64,000 bases of DNA from Sphingomonas tagetis (GCF_024211275.1 NZ_JAMLDX010000002.1:248001-312000); one strand, 5' to 3'. Numbered from the stretch's first letter, positions 9,258 to 18,654 are shown. The notes: generated by a model from the sequence alone, not told the origin. Numbers and translations: made by a program.

Positions 9258-10307
9258 ATGTCGGAAGAAGGCTCGCTCCCCGACCGGATCGCCCGCGCCA
9301 TCACCATGGCCGGGCCTATCCCGCTGTCGCAATTCATGGGCGCGGCGAACACGCATTATTACGCGACGCGCGATCCGCTCGGCACCCGCGGCGACTTCAC
9401 CACCGCGCCCGAGATCAGCCAGATGTTCGGCGAACTGGTCGGCCTCGCGCTCGCCGACCTGTGGGACCGCGCCGGCCGCCCGCACGCCCATTATGTCGAG
9501 CTCGGCCCCGGCCGCGGCACGCTCGCCGCCGATGCGCTGCGCGCGATGGCCAGCGCCGGCCTGACACCCCCCGCCCATTTCGTCGAGAACAGCCCGGTCC
9601 TGCGCACCGAGCAGGCCAAGGCTGTGCCGCAAGCCGAATGGTCGCTCGATCTGGTCGGCCTGCCCGACGACGCGCCGCTGCTGGTCGTCGCCAACGAATT
9701 CTTCGACGCGCTCCCGATCCGCCAGCTGATCAAGACCCAGCAGGGCTGGCGCGAGCGGCTCGTCGCCTGTCAGGACACATTGTTCCTGCCGGTGATCGGC
9801 AACACCATCTTCGACCCGATCATCCCGCACCAGTTCCGCGATGCCTCCGACGGCTCGATCCTCGAAACCTCGCCGCCCAGCGTCGCGATCCTGCGCGCGC
9901 TCGCCGCCAAGTTGCTGGCGCAGGGCGGCGCGGCGCTGGTCATCGACTATGGCTATGCCGGCCCGGCGCTCGGCGACACGCTGCAGGCGGTGCGCGGCCA
10001 CGAATACGCCAACCCGTTCGAGGATCCGGGCGAAGCCGACCTCACCGCGCATGTCGATTTCGGCACGCTGATCGAGGCGGCCCGCGTGGAAGGCCTCGAA
10101 GCGCACGGCCCGGTGACGCAGGGCGCCTTCCTCACCACGCTCGGCATCGGCCCGCGCGCGCAGGCGCTCGCCGCCAAATCGCCCGATCGCGCTGACGAGA
10201 TCGAAACCGCCCGCCACCGCCTCGTCCATGACGAAGCGATGGGCGATCTGTTCAAGGTCGTCGCGCTCACCGCCCCCGGCTGGCCGGTGCCCGCAGGCTT
10301 CGAATGA
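9258..10307 (+). CDS. SAM-dependent methyltransferase, MidA/NDUFAF7 family
   Basis: A 349-residue class I methyltransferase. The SAM-binding glycine motif ELGPGRGTL is at about residues 75-83. The family segments TRDPLGTRGDFTTAPEISQMFGE and ANEFFDALPI are clear. The mitochondrial relative, NDUFAF7/MidA, methylates an arginine of complex I subunit NDUFS2 during assembly; the bacterial role is likely similar but not proven. It follows lgt by four bases and overlaps the next gene by four, so it is part of one operon. Confidence 0.85.
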   Translation: MSEEGSLPDRIARAITMAGPIPLSQFMGAANTHYYATRDPLGTRGDFTTAPEISQMFGELVGLALADLWDRAGRPHAHYVELGPGRGTLAADALRAMASAGLTPPAHFVENSPVLRTEQAKAVPQAEWSLDLVGLPDDAPLLVVANEFFDALPIRQLIKTQQGWRERLVACQDTLFLPVIGNTIFDPIIPHQFRDASDGSILETSPPSVAILRALAAKLLAQGGAALVIDYGYAGPALGDTLQAVRGHEYANPFEDPGEADLTAHVDFGTLIEAARVEGLEAHGPVTQGAFLTTLGIGPRAQALAAKSPDRADEIETARHRLVHDEAMGDLFKVVALTAPGWPVPAGFE

Positions 10308-10813
10308 TCACCTACGACACGCCGACCGCGCACGACGCCGAGGCGCTCGACGCGATGGCGCGCGAGACCTGGCTGCGCACCTTCGGCCATGGCTACACCG
10401 CCGCCGATCTCGACGCCTATCTGACCCACGCCTACGGCCCCGCCGGCCAGCTCCGTACCGACCTCGCCAACCCGGCGATCACATGGCGCGTCGCCCGCTC
10501 GGACGGGCAGATCATCGGCTATGCCAAGCTCGGCCCGCCCTGGCTGGAGCAGGCCGATCTCGACGATCTCCAGCTCAGCCAGCTCTATGTCGCCTATGGC
10601 TGGCACGGTCAGGGCGTCGCGCAGGCGCTGATGGAGTGGACGCTCACCACCGCGCGCGCCGCCCAAGCCCATGCGCTCCTCCTCACGGTCTTCGAGGAAA
10701 ATCACCGCGCGATGGCCTTCTATGCCAAATACGGCTTCGTCCATATCGGTGACTATGCCTTCCCGGTCGGCCAGAAGATCGACCGCGACCTCATCATGCG
10801 GCTCGAACTGTGA
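10304..10813 (+). CDS. GNAT-family N-acetyltransferase
   Basis: A 169-residue protein with the GNAT fold. The acetyl-CoA pyrophosphate-binding region is YVAYGWHGQGVAQALME (about residues 92-108), a variant of the usual R/Q-x-x-G-x-G/A motif. The C-terminal EENHRAMAFYAKYGFVHIG is the conserved motif B region. The substrate is not predictable from sequence; RimI-like protein acetylation and small-molecule acetylation are both possible. It overlaps the genes on both sides by four bases and is therefore translationally coupled in the lgt operon. Confidence 0.85.
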   Translation: MITYDTPTAHDAEALDAMARETWLRTFGHGYTAADLDAYLTHAYGPAGQLRTDLANPAITWRVARSDGQIIGYAKLGPPWLEQADLDDLQLSQLYVAYGWHGQGVAQALMEWTLTTARAAQAHALLLTVFEENHRAMAFYAKYGFVHIGDYAFPVGQKIDRDLIMRLEL

Positions 10814-11574
10814 GCGGCGTCGAAGCCGTCCGCGCTCGCTCGCTCGAAGGCGTCGCCCACGGATTTCTCGGCCGCAGCGGCGGCGTCTCGACCGGCTCCA
10901 CCGCCGGACTCGACATGGGCCGCCGCGGCCAGCCGCCTACCCCCGAACTCATCGAGAACCAGCGCCGCGCGATCGCCGCAGTCGCCCCCGGCACCCGCCT
11001 CGTCACCCTCTACCAGATCCATTCCGCCGACGCGGTGACGGTGCTCGAACCCTGGGACGACGAGCTCCGCCCGCACGCCGACGCGCTCGTCACCAACCGC
11101 CCCGGCCTCACACTCGGCATCCTCACCGCCGACTGCGCCCCCGTGCTGTTCGCCGACCGCGAGGCCGGGGTGATCGCCGCCGCCCATGCCGGGTGGAAGG
11201 GCGCGCTCGGCGGCGTCACCGACTCGGCCATCGCCGCGATGGAAGCGCTTGGCGCCCGCCGCGAGCACATCGCCGCCGCGATCGGCCCCTGCATCGCGCG
11301 CGCCAGCTATGAGGTCGACCAAGGCTTCCACACCCGCTTCGCCGAGCACGACCCCGCCAACGCCCGCTTCTTCACCCCCGGCCGCGAGGGTCACCGCCAG
11401 TTCGACCTCGAAGCCTATGTCGCGCACCGCCTGACCGCCGCCGGCGTCGGCACCGTCGAACCGCTCGGCGAGGATACCTATGCCCAGCCCAACCGCTTCT
11501 ACAGCTTTCGCCGCGCCACCCATCGCAGCGAACCCGATTACGGCCGCCAGATTTCCCTGATTGCTCTGAAATGA
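10810..11574 (+). CDS. pgeF: Peptidoglycan editing factor / YfiH-type laccase-domain protein
   Basis: A 254-residue protein of the YfiH (DUF152) family. The copper/zinc-site residues sit in the expected motifs: YQIHSADAV, LTADCAPVLFAD and AAHAGWKGALGG, followed by GPCIARASYEVD. Family members were first called polyphenol oxidases; E. coli YfiH has been shown to remove wrongly placed residues from peptidoglycan precursors, which is the better current role. It is the last gene of the lgt-midA-GNAT group, with ATGA overlap at the start. Confidence 0.88.
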   Translation: MSGVEAVRARSLEGVAHGFLGRSGGVSTGSTAGLDMGRRGQPPTPELIENQRRAIAAVAPGTRLVTLYQIHSADAVTVLEPWDDELRPHADALVTNRPGLTLGILTADCAPVLFADREAGVIAAAHAGWKGALGGVTDSAIAAMEALGARREHIAAAIGPCIARASYEVDQGFHTRFAEHDPANARFFTPGREGHRQFDLEAYVAHRLTAAGVGTVEPLGEDTYAQPNRFYSFRRATHRSEPDYGRQISLIALK

Positions 11575-11654
11575 TCGCATTGACGGGCTGAAGCGTTGAT
11601 GCGAGTGCGGGATCAAAGACGTTTCAATTGATACGATCCGCGAGAGGCACTGAC

Positions 11655-12977
11655 ATGGCAAACACCCCCGACAAGCCCACTGAGGCCGACCTCACCGGCA
11701 CCGAGCCGCGCCGCCGCCCCAAACCTTCAGCGGACACGATCGGCAACCGCAAGCTCAACCCCGCGACGATGATGATGGGTCACGGCTATGACCCGATGCT
11801 CTCGGAAGGCTCGCTCAAGCCACCGATCTTCGCCACCTCGACCTTCGTCTTCCCCAACGCCGCGGCCGGCAAGCGCCATTTCGAGGGCGTCACCGGCAAG
11901 CGCCCCGGCGGCGCCGAAGGGCTGGTCTACTCCCGCTTCAACGGCCCCAATCAGGAAATCCTCGAGGATCGCCTCGGCATCTGGGAAGAGGCCGAGGACG
12001 CGCTCGCCTTCTCCTCCGGCATGTCCGCCATCGCCACCTTGTTCCTCGCGATGGTCAAGCCCGGCGACACGATCGTCCATTCGGGGCCGCTCTACGCCGC
12101 GACCGAGACACTGATCGCACGCATCCTCGGCAAGTTCGGCGTGCACTGGCTCGACTTCCCCGCCGGCGCGACGCGCGAAGAGATCGACGCGGTGCTGCAC
12201 AAGGCCGCCTCGGGCAATGTCGCGCTGATCTATCTCGAAAGCCCCGCCAACCCGACCAACGCTTTGGTCGATGTCGAGGCGGTCGCGGCCAGCCGCGACG
12301 CGATCTTCACCGGCGCCAGCAAGCCGCCGATCGCGATCGACAACACCTTTCTCGGCCCGCTCTGGGCCAAGCCGCTCAAGCAAGGCGCCGACCTCGTCGT
12401 CTATTCGCTGACCAAATATGCCGGCGGGCATAGCGACCTCGTCGCAGGCGGCGTGCTGGGGAGCAAGGCGCACATCAACACGCTGCGCATGATGCGCAAC
12501 ACGATCGGCACGATCTGCGACCCCAACACCGCCTGGATGCTGCTGCGGTCGCTGGAGACGCTCGAACTTCGCATGAGCCGCGCGGGCGAGAATGCGGTCA
12601 AGGTCTGCGAATATCTGCGCACCCATCCGAAGGTGGAGAGCGTCGGCTATCTCGGCTTCCTCGAAGAGGGCAGCCGCCAGCGGGACATCTACAACCGCCA
12701 CTGCACCGGCGCCGGCTCGACCTTCTCGCTCTACCTCAAGGGCGGCGAAAAGGAGGCGTTCGCGTTCCTCGACAGCCTTCGGATCGCGAAGCTCGCGGTC
12801 TCGCTCGGCGGCACCGAAACCCTCGCCTCCGCTCCCGCGGCGATGACGCATCTGTCGGTCCCCGACGCGCGCAAACAGGCGCTCGGCATCACCGACAACC
12901 TCGTCCGCATCTCGATCGGCGTCGAAGACGCCGACGACCTGATCGCCGACTTCGAGGAGGCACTGAAGGCGGTCTGA
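11655..12977 (+). CDS. PLP-dependent cystathionine gamma-synthase / methionine gamma-lyase family enzyme
   Basis: A 440-residue Cys/Met metabolism enzyme. The PLP lysine is Lys254 in YSLTKYAGGHSDLVAGGV. Other family motifs are YSRFNGPNQEILEDRL, FSSGMSAIATLFLAM and ESPANPTNALVDV. The ATG at 11655 has AGAGG upstream; the track-like upstream extension has no support. This clade is longer than E. coli MetB and has an extra polar N-terminus (residues 1-40). Sequence alone cannot separate gamma-synthase from gamma-lyase activity. It stands alone, followed by a palindromic element. Confidence 0.85.
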   Translation: MANTPDKPTEADLTGTEPRRRPKPSADTIGNRKLNPATMMMGHGYDPMLSEGSLKPPIFATSTFVFPNAAAGKRHFEGVTGKRPGGAEGLVYSRFNGPNQEILEDRLGIWEEAEDALAFSSGMSAIATLFLAMVKPGDTIVHSGPLYAATETLIARILGKFGVHWLDFPAGATREEIDAVLHKAASGNVALIYLESPANPTNALVDVEAVAASRDAIFTGASKPPIAIDNTFLGPLWAKPLKQGADLVVYSLTKYAGGHSDLVAGGVLGSKAHINTLRMMRNTIGTICDPNTAWMLLRSLETLELRMSRAGENAVKVCEYLRTHPKVESVGYLGFLEEGSRQRDIYNRHCTGAGSTFSLYLKGGEKEAFAFLDSLRIAKLAVSLGGTETLASAPAAMTHLSVPDARKQALGITDNLVRISIGVEDADDLIADFEEALKAV

Positions 12978-12992
12978 CCGCCCAAACCACCT

Positions 12993-13099
12993 CGTCATCC
13001 CGGCCTTGTGCCGGGATCCACCGGGCGGCACGCACCGCCATGACCGGGTGAGCGCATCGCTCGCGGCGCAGTGGACCCCGGCACAAGGCCGGGGTGACG
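12993..13099. repeat. Palindromic intergenic element, type A (copy 1)
   Basis: Inverted-repeat arms at 12993-13020 and 13072-13099 start CGTCATCCCGGCCTTGTG on one side and end in the complement on the other, with two mismatches. A 51-bp centre separates them. Each arm also contains a small hairpin (CCGGC/GCCGG). Related copies are at 14029-14134 and 26511-26590, and a diverged small one is at 53881-53909. Confidence 0.8.
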
Positions 13100-13135
13100 G
13101 TTGTTTGTGGCCGAACGGTATCCTAACCCACCCCC

Positions 13136-14014
13136 GTGCCCGACGAATTCGCCTTCCTAACCGCCCTCCGCGCCATCGCCACGCATCCGGCGGCGGCGGG
13201 GCTGGCCGACGACACTGCCCAGCTCGACGTCGCCGCAGGCCGCCTGATCCTCACCAGCGACACGATGGTCGAGCGCGTGCATTTCCGCCCGCACGACCCG
13301 GCGGACTCGATCGGCTGGAAGCTCGCCGCGGTGAACCTCTCCGATCTTGCCGCCAAGGGCGCGGTGCCGCTCGGCTGCCTGCTCAACTATGCCCTGTCGG
13401 GCGATGCGGCATGGGACGACGCCTTCCTTGCCGGGCTGAACGAAGCGCTGACCCGCTTCGCCATGCCGCTGCTCGGCGGGGACACCGTCGCCATCCCTGC
13501 CGGGAGTGCGCGCAGCTTCACGCTCACCGCGATCGGTCGGGCACAGGACCGCACGCCGCTGCGCGGCGGCGCGCAACCGGGCGAGGCGCTGTGGGTCACC
13601 GGCCAGATCGGCGGCGCGGGCTTCGGTCCGGACGGCGAGCCGCGCGATCTCGCCCGCTACCTCCGCCCGACACCGCGCCTCGCCGAGGGGCAGGCGCTTG
13701 CCCCTTTCGCCACCGCGATGATGGACGTGTCCGACGGCCTGCTCATCGACGCCCGCCGCATGGCAGAGGCCAGCAGCGTCGCGCTGACGATCGCGCTCGA
13801 TGCGGTCCCGCTCGCCCTGCCCGGCCTCGATCCGATCGAGTGCGTCACCGCCGGCGACGATTACGAGCTACTCTTTACGCTCCCCGCAGGCATCACACCG
13901 CCCGCCCCCGCGACACGGATCGGTACGACAAGCGCAGGATCGGGCCTGACCCTCATTTCAAACGGCGCCCCCGTCCCGCTCCCGGATCGCCTCGGTTACC
14001 AGCACGGCGGCTAA
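13136..14014 (+). CDS. thiL: Thiamine-monophosphate kinase
   Basis: A 292-residue kinase that converts thiamine monophosphate to the active cofactor thiamine diphosphate. Motifs are typical of ThiL: DDTAQLDV near the N-terminus, TSDTMVERVHF, KLAAVNLSDLAAKGA, GGDTVAIPAG, and the late AMMDVSDGLLIDARRMAE and TAGDDYELLFT. The start is a GTG at 13136 with no clear ribosome site; this position gives the family-normal N-terminus. It is flanked on both sides by type A palindromic elements. Confidence 0.93.
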   Translation: MPDEFAFLTALRAIATHPAAAGLADDTAQLDVAAGRLILTSDTMVERVHFRPHDPADSIGWKLAAVNLSDLAAKGAVPLGCLLNYALSGDAAWDDAFLAGLNEALTRFAMPLLGGDTVAIPAGSARSFTLTAIGRAQDRTPLRGGAQPGEALWVTGQIGGAGFGPDGEPRDLARYLRPTPRLAEGQALAPFATAMMDVSDGLLIDARRMAEASSVALTIALDAVPLALPGLDPIECVTAGDDYELLFTLPAGITPPAPATRIGTTSAGSGLTLISNGAPVPLPDRLGYQHGG

Positions 14015-14028
14015 CCCCACTAACCACC

Positions 14029-14134
14029 CGTCATCCCGGCCTTGTGCCGGGATCCACCGGGCGGCAAGCGGTGCATAAGAAGCTCAATCTCATCGCTCGC
14101 GGCGATGTGGATCCCGGCACAAGGCCGGGATGAC
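14029..14134. repeat. Palindromic intergenic element, type A (copy 2)
   Basis: Arms at 14029-14056 and 14108-14134 begin CGTCATCCCGGCCTTGTG and mirror each other almost perfectly. The arms match copy 1 at 12993 base for base on the left side. Part of the centre (CACCGGGCGGCA and ATCGCTCGCGGCG) is also shared, showing that the two copies derive from one ancestor. It lies directly after thiL. Confidence 0.8.
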
Positions 14135-14262
14135 AGACTGGTTCGGTACGATAGCTGACCCATAACCCCCTTCAAATGTTGGATTTCATCTGATCTATCC
14201 TGATCGATGGAAGCGACTCCGATCCTGCCGCGCCCCCGCCAGCCTCGAACCGGCGCGGCACT

Positions 14263-14415
14263 GTTGCGCGACAGTCGCCTCGCGGTCCGCACCCGTCGCG
14301 TCGCTGTCGCGCGAACGTCGCCTCACCGTCGCGCGACTGTCGCGAGAGTGTCGCGTTACCGTCGCCAACCCGTCGCGTCGCAGTCGCCAACCCGCCGCTT
14401 CCCCGTCGCATCCCG
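14263..14415. repeat. Strictly 11-bp-periodic GTCGC array (14 units) upstream of hppA
   Basis: The motif GTCGC, or a one-base variant, begins at 14263 (GTTGC), 14274, 14285 (GTCCG), 14295, 14306, 14317, 14328, 14339, 14350, 14361, 14372, 14383, 14394 (GCCGC) and 14405. Every step is 11 bp except one of 10. The six bases after the motif vary, with a preference for C at the end. The period is close to one DNA helical turn, so all motifs face the same side. It is not a coding repeat, because 11 is not a multiple of three. The rest of the gene-free stretch 14135-14562 holds the hppA promoter and nothing else recognised. Confidence 0.85.
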
Positions 14416-14462
14416 CACAAACCCCCTCATAACTGTCAACTTCGTCAACCGCCCGAGTCTGC

Positions 14463-14490
14463 TTGACAGCCCCCTTCCCCTCTCTACGCT
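14463..14490 (+). promoter_or_regulatory. Candidate sigma70-type promoter for hppA
   Basis: TTGACA at 14463-14468, a 16-bp spacer, and TACGCT at 14485-14490. It lies about 70 bp upstream of the hppA start and about 50 bp downstream of the 11-bp array. The -10 box is a weak match, as is common in GC-rich alphaproteobacteria. Confidence 0.45.
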
Positions 14491-14562
14491 CCTCCTCCGG
14501 CTGCTGGACGCACGGGGCAAAGACCCTGGCGACCCGCGGGGTTCACAGGGGAAGGATACCGA

Positions 14563-16716
14563 ATGACGATAGTCTATATCGCCATCGCGTGCGGCATATT
14601 GGCCGTGCTCTATGGCCTGGTGACATCGCAGCAGGTGCTTCGCGCACCGGCGGGCGATCAGAAGATGCAGGATATCGCCGCCGCCATTCAGGAAGGCGCG
14701 AAGGCCTATCTCGGCCGTCAATATACCACCATCGCCATCGTCGGCGCCGTCGTCGCGATCGTGATGTTCCTCACGCTCGGCACGCTCTCGACCGTGGCGT
14801 TTCTGCTCGGCGCGGTGCTCTCGGGCGTCGCGGGCTTTGTCGGCATGCACATTTCGGTGCGCGCCAATGTCCGCACCGCCGAAGCCGCGCGGACCAGCCT
14901 TCAGGGCGGCCTGACGCTCGCCTTCCGCTCGGGCGCGATCACCGGCATGCTCGTCGCCGGCCTCGGCCTGCTCTCGATCTCGCTGATCTTCTGGTATCTA
15001 ACCGGACCCGGTGGCCAGGAGCCCAATGGCGAGAAGATCATCCACGCGCTGACCGCGCTCGCCTTCGGCGCCTCGCTGATCTCAATCTTCGCGCGTCTCG
15101 GCGGCGGCATCTTCACCAAGGCCGCCGACGTCGGCGCCGATCTGGTCGGCAAGGTCGAGGCCGGCATCCCTGAAGACGACCCCCGCAACCCCGCGGTGAT
15201 CGCCGACAATGTCGGCGACAATGTCGGCGACTGCGCCGGCATGGCCGCCGATCTGTTCGAGACTTATGTCGTCACCATCGGCCTCACCATGGTTTCGATC
15301 GCGCTGCTGGTCAGCGGCACGACCGAACAGCTGATGGGCCTGATGGCGCTGCCGCTGCTGGTCGGCGGCGTGTGTATCATCACCTCGATCATCGGCACCT
15401 ATATGGTCCGGCTCGGCAAGGGCCAGTCGATCATGGGCGCGTTGTACAAGGGCTTCTGGACCACCGTGATCCTGTCGATCCCGGCCATCTACTTCGCGAC
15501 GCAATATGTGCTCGGCGATCTCAACGCGGTCATCGGCGGCCCCGCCGACGCCACCAATGTCGATGTCGCGGCCTCGGTCGCGGCGCAGGCGGTGGGTGAC
15601 GGCTTTACCGGCATGGACCTGTTCTGGTGCATGATGATCGGCCTTGGCGTCACCGGGCTGCTGGTGTGGATCACCGAATATTACACCGGCACCAACTATC
15701 GTCCGGTCCGCTCGATCGCCAAGGCATCGGAAACCGGTCACGGCACCAACGTCATTCAGGGTCTCGCGATCAGCCTCGAATCGACCGCGATGCCGACGAT
15801 CGTGATCGTGGTCGCGGTGATCGCCTCCTACCAGCTTGCCGGAATCATCGGCGTGGCGTTCGCCGCCACCTCGCTGCTCGCGCTGGCCGGCATGGTCGTC
15901 GCGCTCGACGCCTATGGACCGGTCACCGACAATGCCGGCGGCATCGCCGAGATGGCTGGGCTACCGGATGACGTGCGCACCCGCACCGATGCGCTCGATG
16001 CGGTGGGCAACACCACCAAGGCGGTGACCAAGGGCTATGCCATCGGTTCGGCCGCGCTGGCGGCTTTGGTGCTGTTCGGGGCGTATACGGAGGATCTCAA
16101 GCGCTACTTCGGCGACGTCACCGTCGACTTCAGCCTGAGCAATCCGTTCGTCATCGTCGGGCTGCTGCTCGGCGCGCTGCTGCCCTATCTGTTCGGCGCG
16201 TTCGGCATGACCGCCGTCGGCCGCGCGGCGGGGCATGTGGTCGAGGACGTGCGCGCGCAGTTCCGCGACAATCCGGGGATCATGGCGGGGACCAGCCGTC
16301 CCAACTATGGCCGCACGGTCGACATCGTCACCCGCGCGGCGATCAAGGAGATGATCATCCCGTCGCTCCTGCCGGTGCTGTCGCCGATCGTGCTCTACTT
16401 CGTCATCCTCACCGTCGACAGCCAGGCCAACGCCTTCGCCTCGGTCGGTGCGATGCTGCTCGGCGTGATCGTCTCGGGTCTGTTCGTCGCGATCTCGATG
16501 ACCTCGGGCGGCGGCGCGTGGGACAATGCCAAGAAGTATATCGAGGACGGCAATCACGGCGGCAAGGGCAGCGAGGCCCACAAGGCCGCGGTGACCGGCG
16601 ACACGGTCGGCGATCCCTACAAGGACACCGCCGGCCCGGCCGTCAATCCGATGATCAAGATCACCAACATTGTCGCACTGCTGCTGCTCGCGGCGCTGGC
16701 TGGCGGCGGCGGCTGA
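14563..16716 (+). CDS. hppA: K+-independent membrane H+-translocating pyrophosphatase
   Basis: A 717-residue polytopic membrane protein (about 15-16 hydrophobic segments) that couples hydrolysis of pyrophosphate to proton pumping. The substrate site is plain: [20 protein letters not shown] near residues 205-224, followed by [12 protein letters not shown]. The ion-class marker is GNTTKA, with Lys where K+-dependent enzymes have Ala, so it is assigned to the K+-independent class. A second conserved acidic region, [19 protein letters not shown], is near the C-terminus. The start has GGGGAAGGA upstream. It is monocistronic, with its own promoter, a GTCGC array in front and a Rho-independent terminator behind. 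Confidence 0.97.
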   Translation: MTIVYIAIACGILAVLYGLVTSQQVLRAPAGDQKMQDIAAAIQEGAKAYLGRQYTTIAIVGAVVAIVMFLTLGTLSTVAFLLGAVLSGVAGFVGMHISVRANVRTAEAARTSLQGGLTLAFRSGAITGMLVAGLGLLSISLIFWYLTGPGGQEPNGEKIIHALTALAFGASLISIFARLGGGIFTKAADVGADLVGKVEAGIPEDDPRNPAVIADNVGDNVGDCAGMAADLFETYVVTIGLTMVSIALLVSGTTEQLMGLMALPLLVGGVCIITSIIGTYMVRLGKGQSIMGALYKGFWTTVILSIPAIYFATQYVLGDLNAVIGGPADATNVDVAASVAAQAVGDGFTGMDLFWCMMIGLGVTGLLVWITEYYTGTNYRPVRSIAKASETGHGTNVIQGLAISLESTAMPTIVIVVAVIASYQLAGIIGVAFAATSLLALAGMVVALDAYGPVTDNAGGIAEMAGLPDDVRTRTDALDAVGNTTKAVTKGYAIGSAALAALVLFGAYTEDLKRYFGDVTVDFSLSNPFVIVGLLLGALLPYLFGAFGMTAVGRAAGHVVEDVRAQFRDNPGIMAGTSRPNYGRTVDIVTRAAIKEMIIPSLLPVLSPIVLYFVILTVDSQANAFASVGAMLLGVIVSGLFVAISMTSGGGAWDNAKKYIEDGNHGGKGSEAHKAAVTGDTVGDPYKDTAGPAVNPMIKITNIVALLLLAALAGGGG

Positions 16717-16742
16717 GCGGCTACCGCAAACCTCGCTTCATT

Positions 16743-16776
16743 CCCGTCCGGCACCCGCCGGGCGGGGATTTTCTTT
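16743..16776 (+). terminator. Rho-independent terminator of hppA
   Basis: A 10-bp stem (16743-16752 with 16757-16766, one G-U pair) with a four-base loop, followed by GATTTTCTTT. It lies 27 bp after the hppA stop. Confidence 0.8.
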
Positions 16777-16858
16777 GCCCGAACCAATCGCCCGCCGAGC
16801 AAATCGGTGTTGCACCCCGCCAACGCTGTCACCTATGCCGGGGCTTTCGGGGAGGCAC

Positions 16859-17866
16859 ATGGCGCGCAGGCCGACGATCAAGGAAGTGTCCAAGCTGGCG
16901 GGCGTGTCGTTCAAGACCGTCTCCCGCGTGCTCAACAACGAGAAGAATGTCAGCGAAGAGACTCGCCGCCGCGTCGAGCAGGTCGTCGCCGAACTCAACT
17001 TCCGCCCCAGCCTCGCCGCACGCACGCTCGCCGGGCGCAAGTCGTTCCAGGTCGGGCTGCTCTACGACAATCCCAGCCCGCATTACGTCTATCATCTGCT
17101 CGCCGGCGCGCAGGCGGCCTGCGCGGAACTCGGCTACCGCCTGCTGACCCAGCCGGTCGATGCCGTCTCTTCGGCGCTCGTCCAAGACGTCACCGCGCTG
17201 ATCGACGAGACGCGCCTCGACGGGCTCATTCTCTCCCCACCAGTCACCGAATCCGCCGCATTGCTCGACGAGCTCGACCGCCGCGGCCTGCCCTATGTCC
17301 GCGTCGAACCGGGCATCCGCCGCAGCGAGGGGCGCAGCGTCACGATCGACGATGTCGCCGCAGCACGCGAACTGACCACGCACCTCGTCTCGCTCGGCCA
17401 CCGCGCCATCGCCTTCATCACCGGCCCGGACGTCCACATCTCGTCGGTCGAGCGTCTTCAGGGCTATCGCGACGCGCTCGCCGCCGCCGGCATCGCCTTC
17501 GATCCCGCGCTGGTCGTGACCGGTGACTACAGCTTCCAGTCGGGCCGCGATGCCGCACGCAAGCTGCTCGACCGGCCACAGCCGCCCGGCGCGATCTTCG
17601 CCGGCAACGACCAGATGGCCGCGGGCGTGCTCGCCGTGGCGCATGAGCGCGACATCGACGTGCCGGGCGCACTCTCGATCGTCGGCTTCGACGACGGCGA
17701 CCTCGCCGCCGCGGTATGGCCGCCGCTGACCACGATCCACCAGCCGATCCTGGAACTGGGCCGCGCCGCCGCCGAACTGCTGCTCGCGCCCAAACGGCCT
17801 GCCGACCGCATCACGCTCGATTACAAGCTGGTAATCCGCGCTAGCGCCGCGCGCGCCAGCAGTTAG
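16859..17866 (+). CDS. LacI-family transcriptional regulator
   Basis: A 335-residue regulator. The N-terminal helix-turn-helix and hinge (TIKEVSKLAGVSFKTVSRVLNN, about residues 6-27, then SLAARTLAG) are typical of the LacI family. The rest is a periplasmic-binding-protein-like sensor domain with FITGPDVHISSVERLQGY, AIFAGNDQMAAGVL and LSIVGFDDGDLA. The ligand is probably a sugar or small metabolite but is not predictable. The ATG at 16859 has GGGGAGG eight bases upstream. It overlaps the convergent gene downstream by four bases. No site like the 14-bp operators of the 52-kb region was seen here, so its targets are probably elsewhere. Confidence 0.9.
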   Translation: MARRPTIKEVSKLAGVSFKTVSRVLNNEKNVSEETRRRVEQVVAELNFRPSLAARTLAGRKSFQVGLLYDNPSPHYVYHLLAGAQAACAELGYRLLTQPVDAVSSALVQDVTALIDETRLDGLILSPPVTESAALLDELDRRGLPYVRVEPGIRRSEGRSVTIDDVAAARELTTHLVSLGHRAIAFITGPDVHISSVERLQGYRDALAAAGIAFDPALVVTGDYSFQSGRDAARKLLDRPQPPGAIFAGNDQMAAGVLAVAHERDIDVPGALSIVGFDDGDLAAAVWPPLTTIHQPILELGRAAAELLLAPKRPADRITLDYKLVIRASAARASS

Positions 17867-18486
17867 CGCAGCAGCGTCTCGGCGAGCCAGCGTGCGGGCT
17901 GGCGCAACGGCCGCCGCAACTGCACGCTCAGCACCAGACCCTGTTCGCTGCCGTCATTGCGCCACGCCTGCGCCTGCGTCGCGTCGAACAGCAACGTCTC
18001 CCCCTCCGCCCATCGCACGACGCGGCCGCCCAACTGCATGCGCAGGTCACCGTCGCGCGGCACTGCCAGCCCGAGATGGCAGGTCAGCAGCCCCCGGCTC
18101 GCCATCCGCCGGACCGGAAGATGAGCGCCCACCGGCAGCCGCTCGAACCGGGCAGCGTAAAGTCCGGGAATGCGCGAAAGGATCGCTGCCGTCACGTGAT
18201 GATCGCGCGGCGAGACCTCGCCTTCGGCGTCCGCCGCCTCCGCCTTGATCGCCGTCCACCGCTCGCGCAGTTCGCAAGTCCAGGCAAAATCGCGGACATC
18301 GAGCAACGGCGCGGTGGAGACGAGCGACGACATGCCCATTAGCCGGTCGATCACACGTTCCAGCTGGGTGGCACCGCCGCGCGCACCATCCTCAGTCGGC
18401 ACATCGTCCACCAGCCGCAGCTTCGGCGCCTCGAATGCGGGCGCAGCCTGTAGTTCGTCCTGACGGACCGCGACGCCGGTCTTCAC
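17863..18486 (-). CDS. Aspartyl/asparaginyl beta-hydroxylase-like protein, apparently lacking iron ligands
   Basis: A 207-residue cytosolic protein whose C-terminal half matches the AspH/LpxO hydroxylase fold: GLLTCHLGLAVPRDG, GGRVVRWAEGETLLFD and AWRNDGSEQGLVLSVQ. Active members have an iron-binding His in a PHRG-type motif before the TCHLGL strand, and a second in FDDSFEHEVWN. Here those segments read PVRRMASRG and FDATQAQAWRN, so both histidines seem replaced. If so, it is a non-catalytic member, perhaps a binding or regulatory protein. The first 70 residues resemble nothing I recognise. It ends overlapping the LacI gene and diverges from the M16 peptidase. Confidence 0.65.
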   Translation of the reverse strand: MKTGVAVRQDELQAAPAFEAPKLRLVDDVPTEDGARGGATQLERVIDRLMGMSSLVSTAPLLDVRDFAWTCELRERWTAIKAEAADAEGEVSPRDHHVTAAILSRIPGLYAARFERLPVGAHLPVRRMASRGLLTCHLGLAVPRDGDLRMQLGGRVVRWAEGETLLFDATQAQAWRNDGSEQGLVLSVQLRRPLRQPARWLAETLLR

Positions 18487-18654
18487 CTCATGTCCTCGCC
18501 ATTTGCCCCGCGCGCCGTCTCCCCCGAGTCGGCTCAGCGTCCACGGCTAAACCGCGCTTCGGTCCAAAACATGGCGAAACCCGCACAACCGTCTGAAACC
18601 TTGCCGCAATTGCGCCGCTGGCGGCCTTGCGCCAACGTCGCTAGACTGAGCGCG

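Noticed and set aside
14263..14415. CRISPR-like array
   Set aside because: The repeated part is only five bases with six-base spacers, far below any CRISPR repeat or spacer size, and no cas gene is present.
14207..14566. 119-codon Arg-rich frame through the GTCGC array
   Set aside because: The 11-bp period changes the reading frame each unit, so the array is not built as a coding repeat; the frame also overlaps the hppA start.
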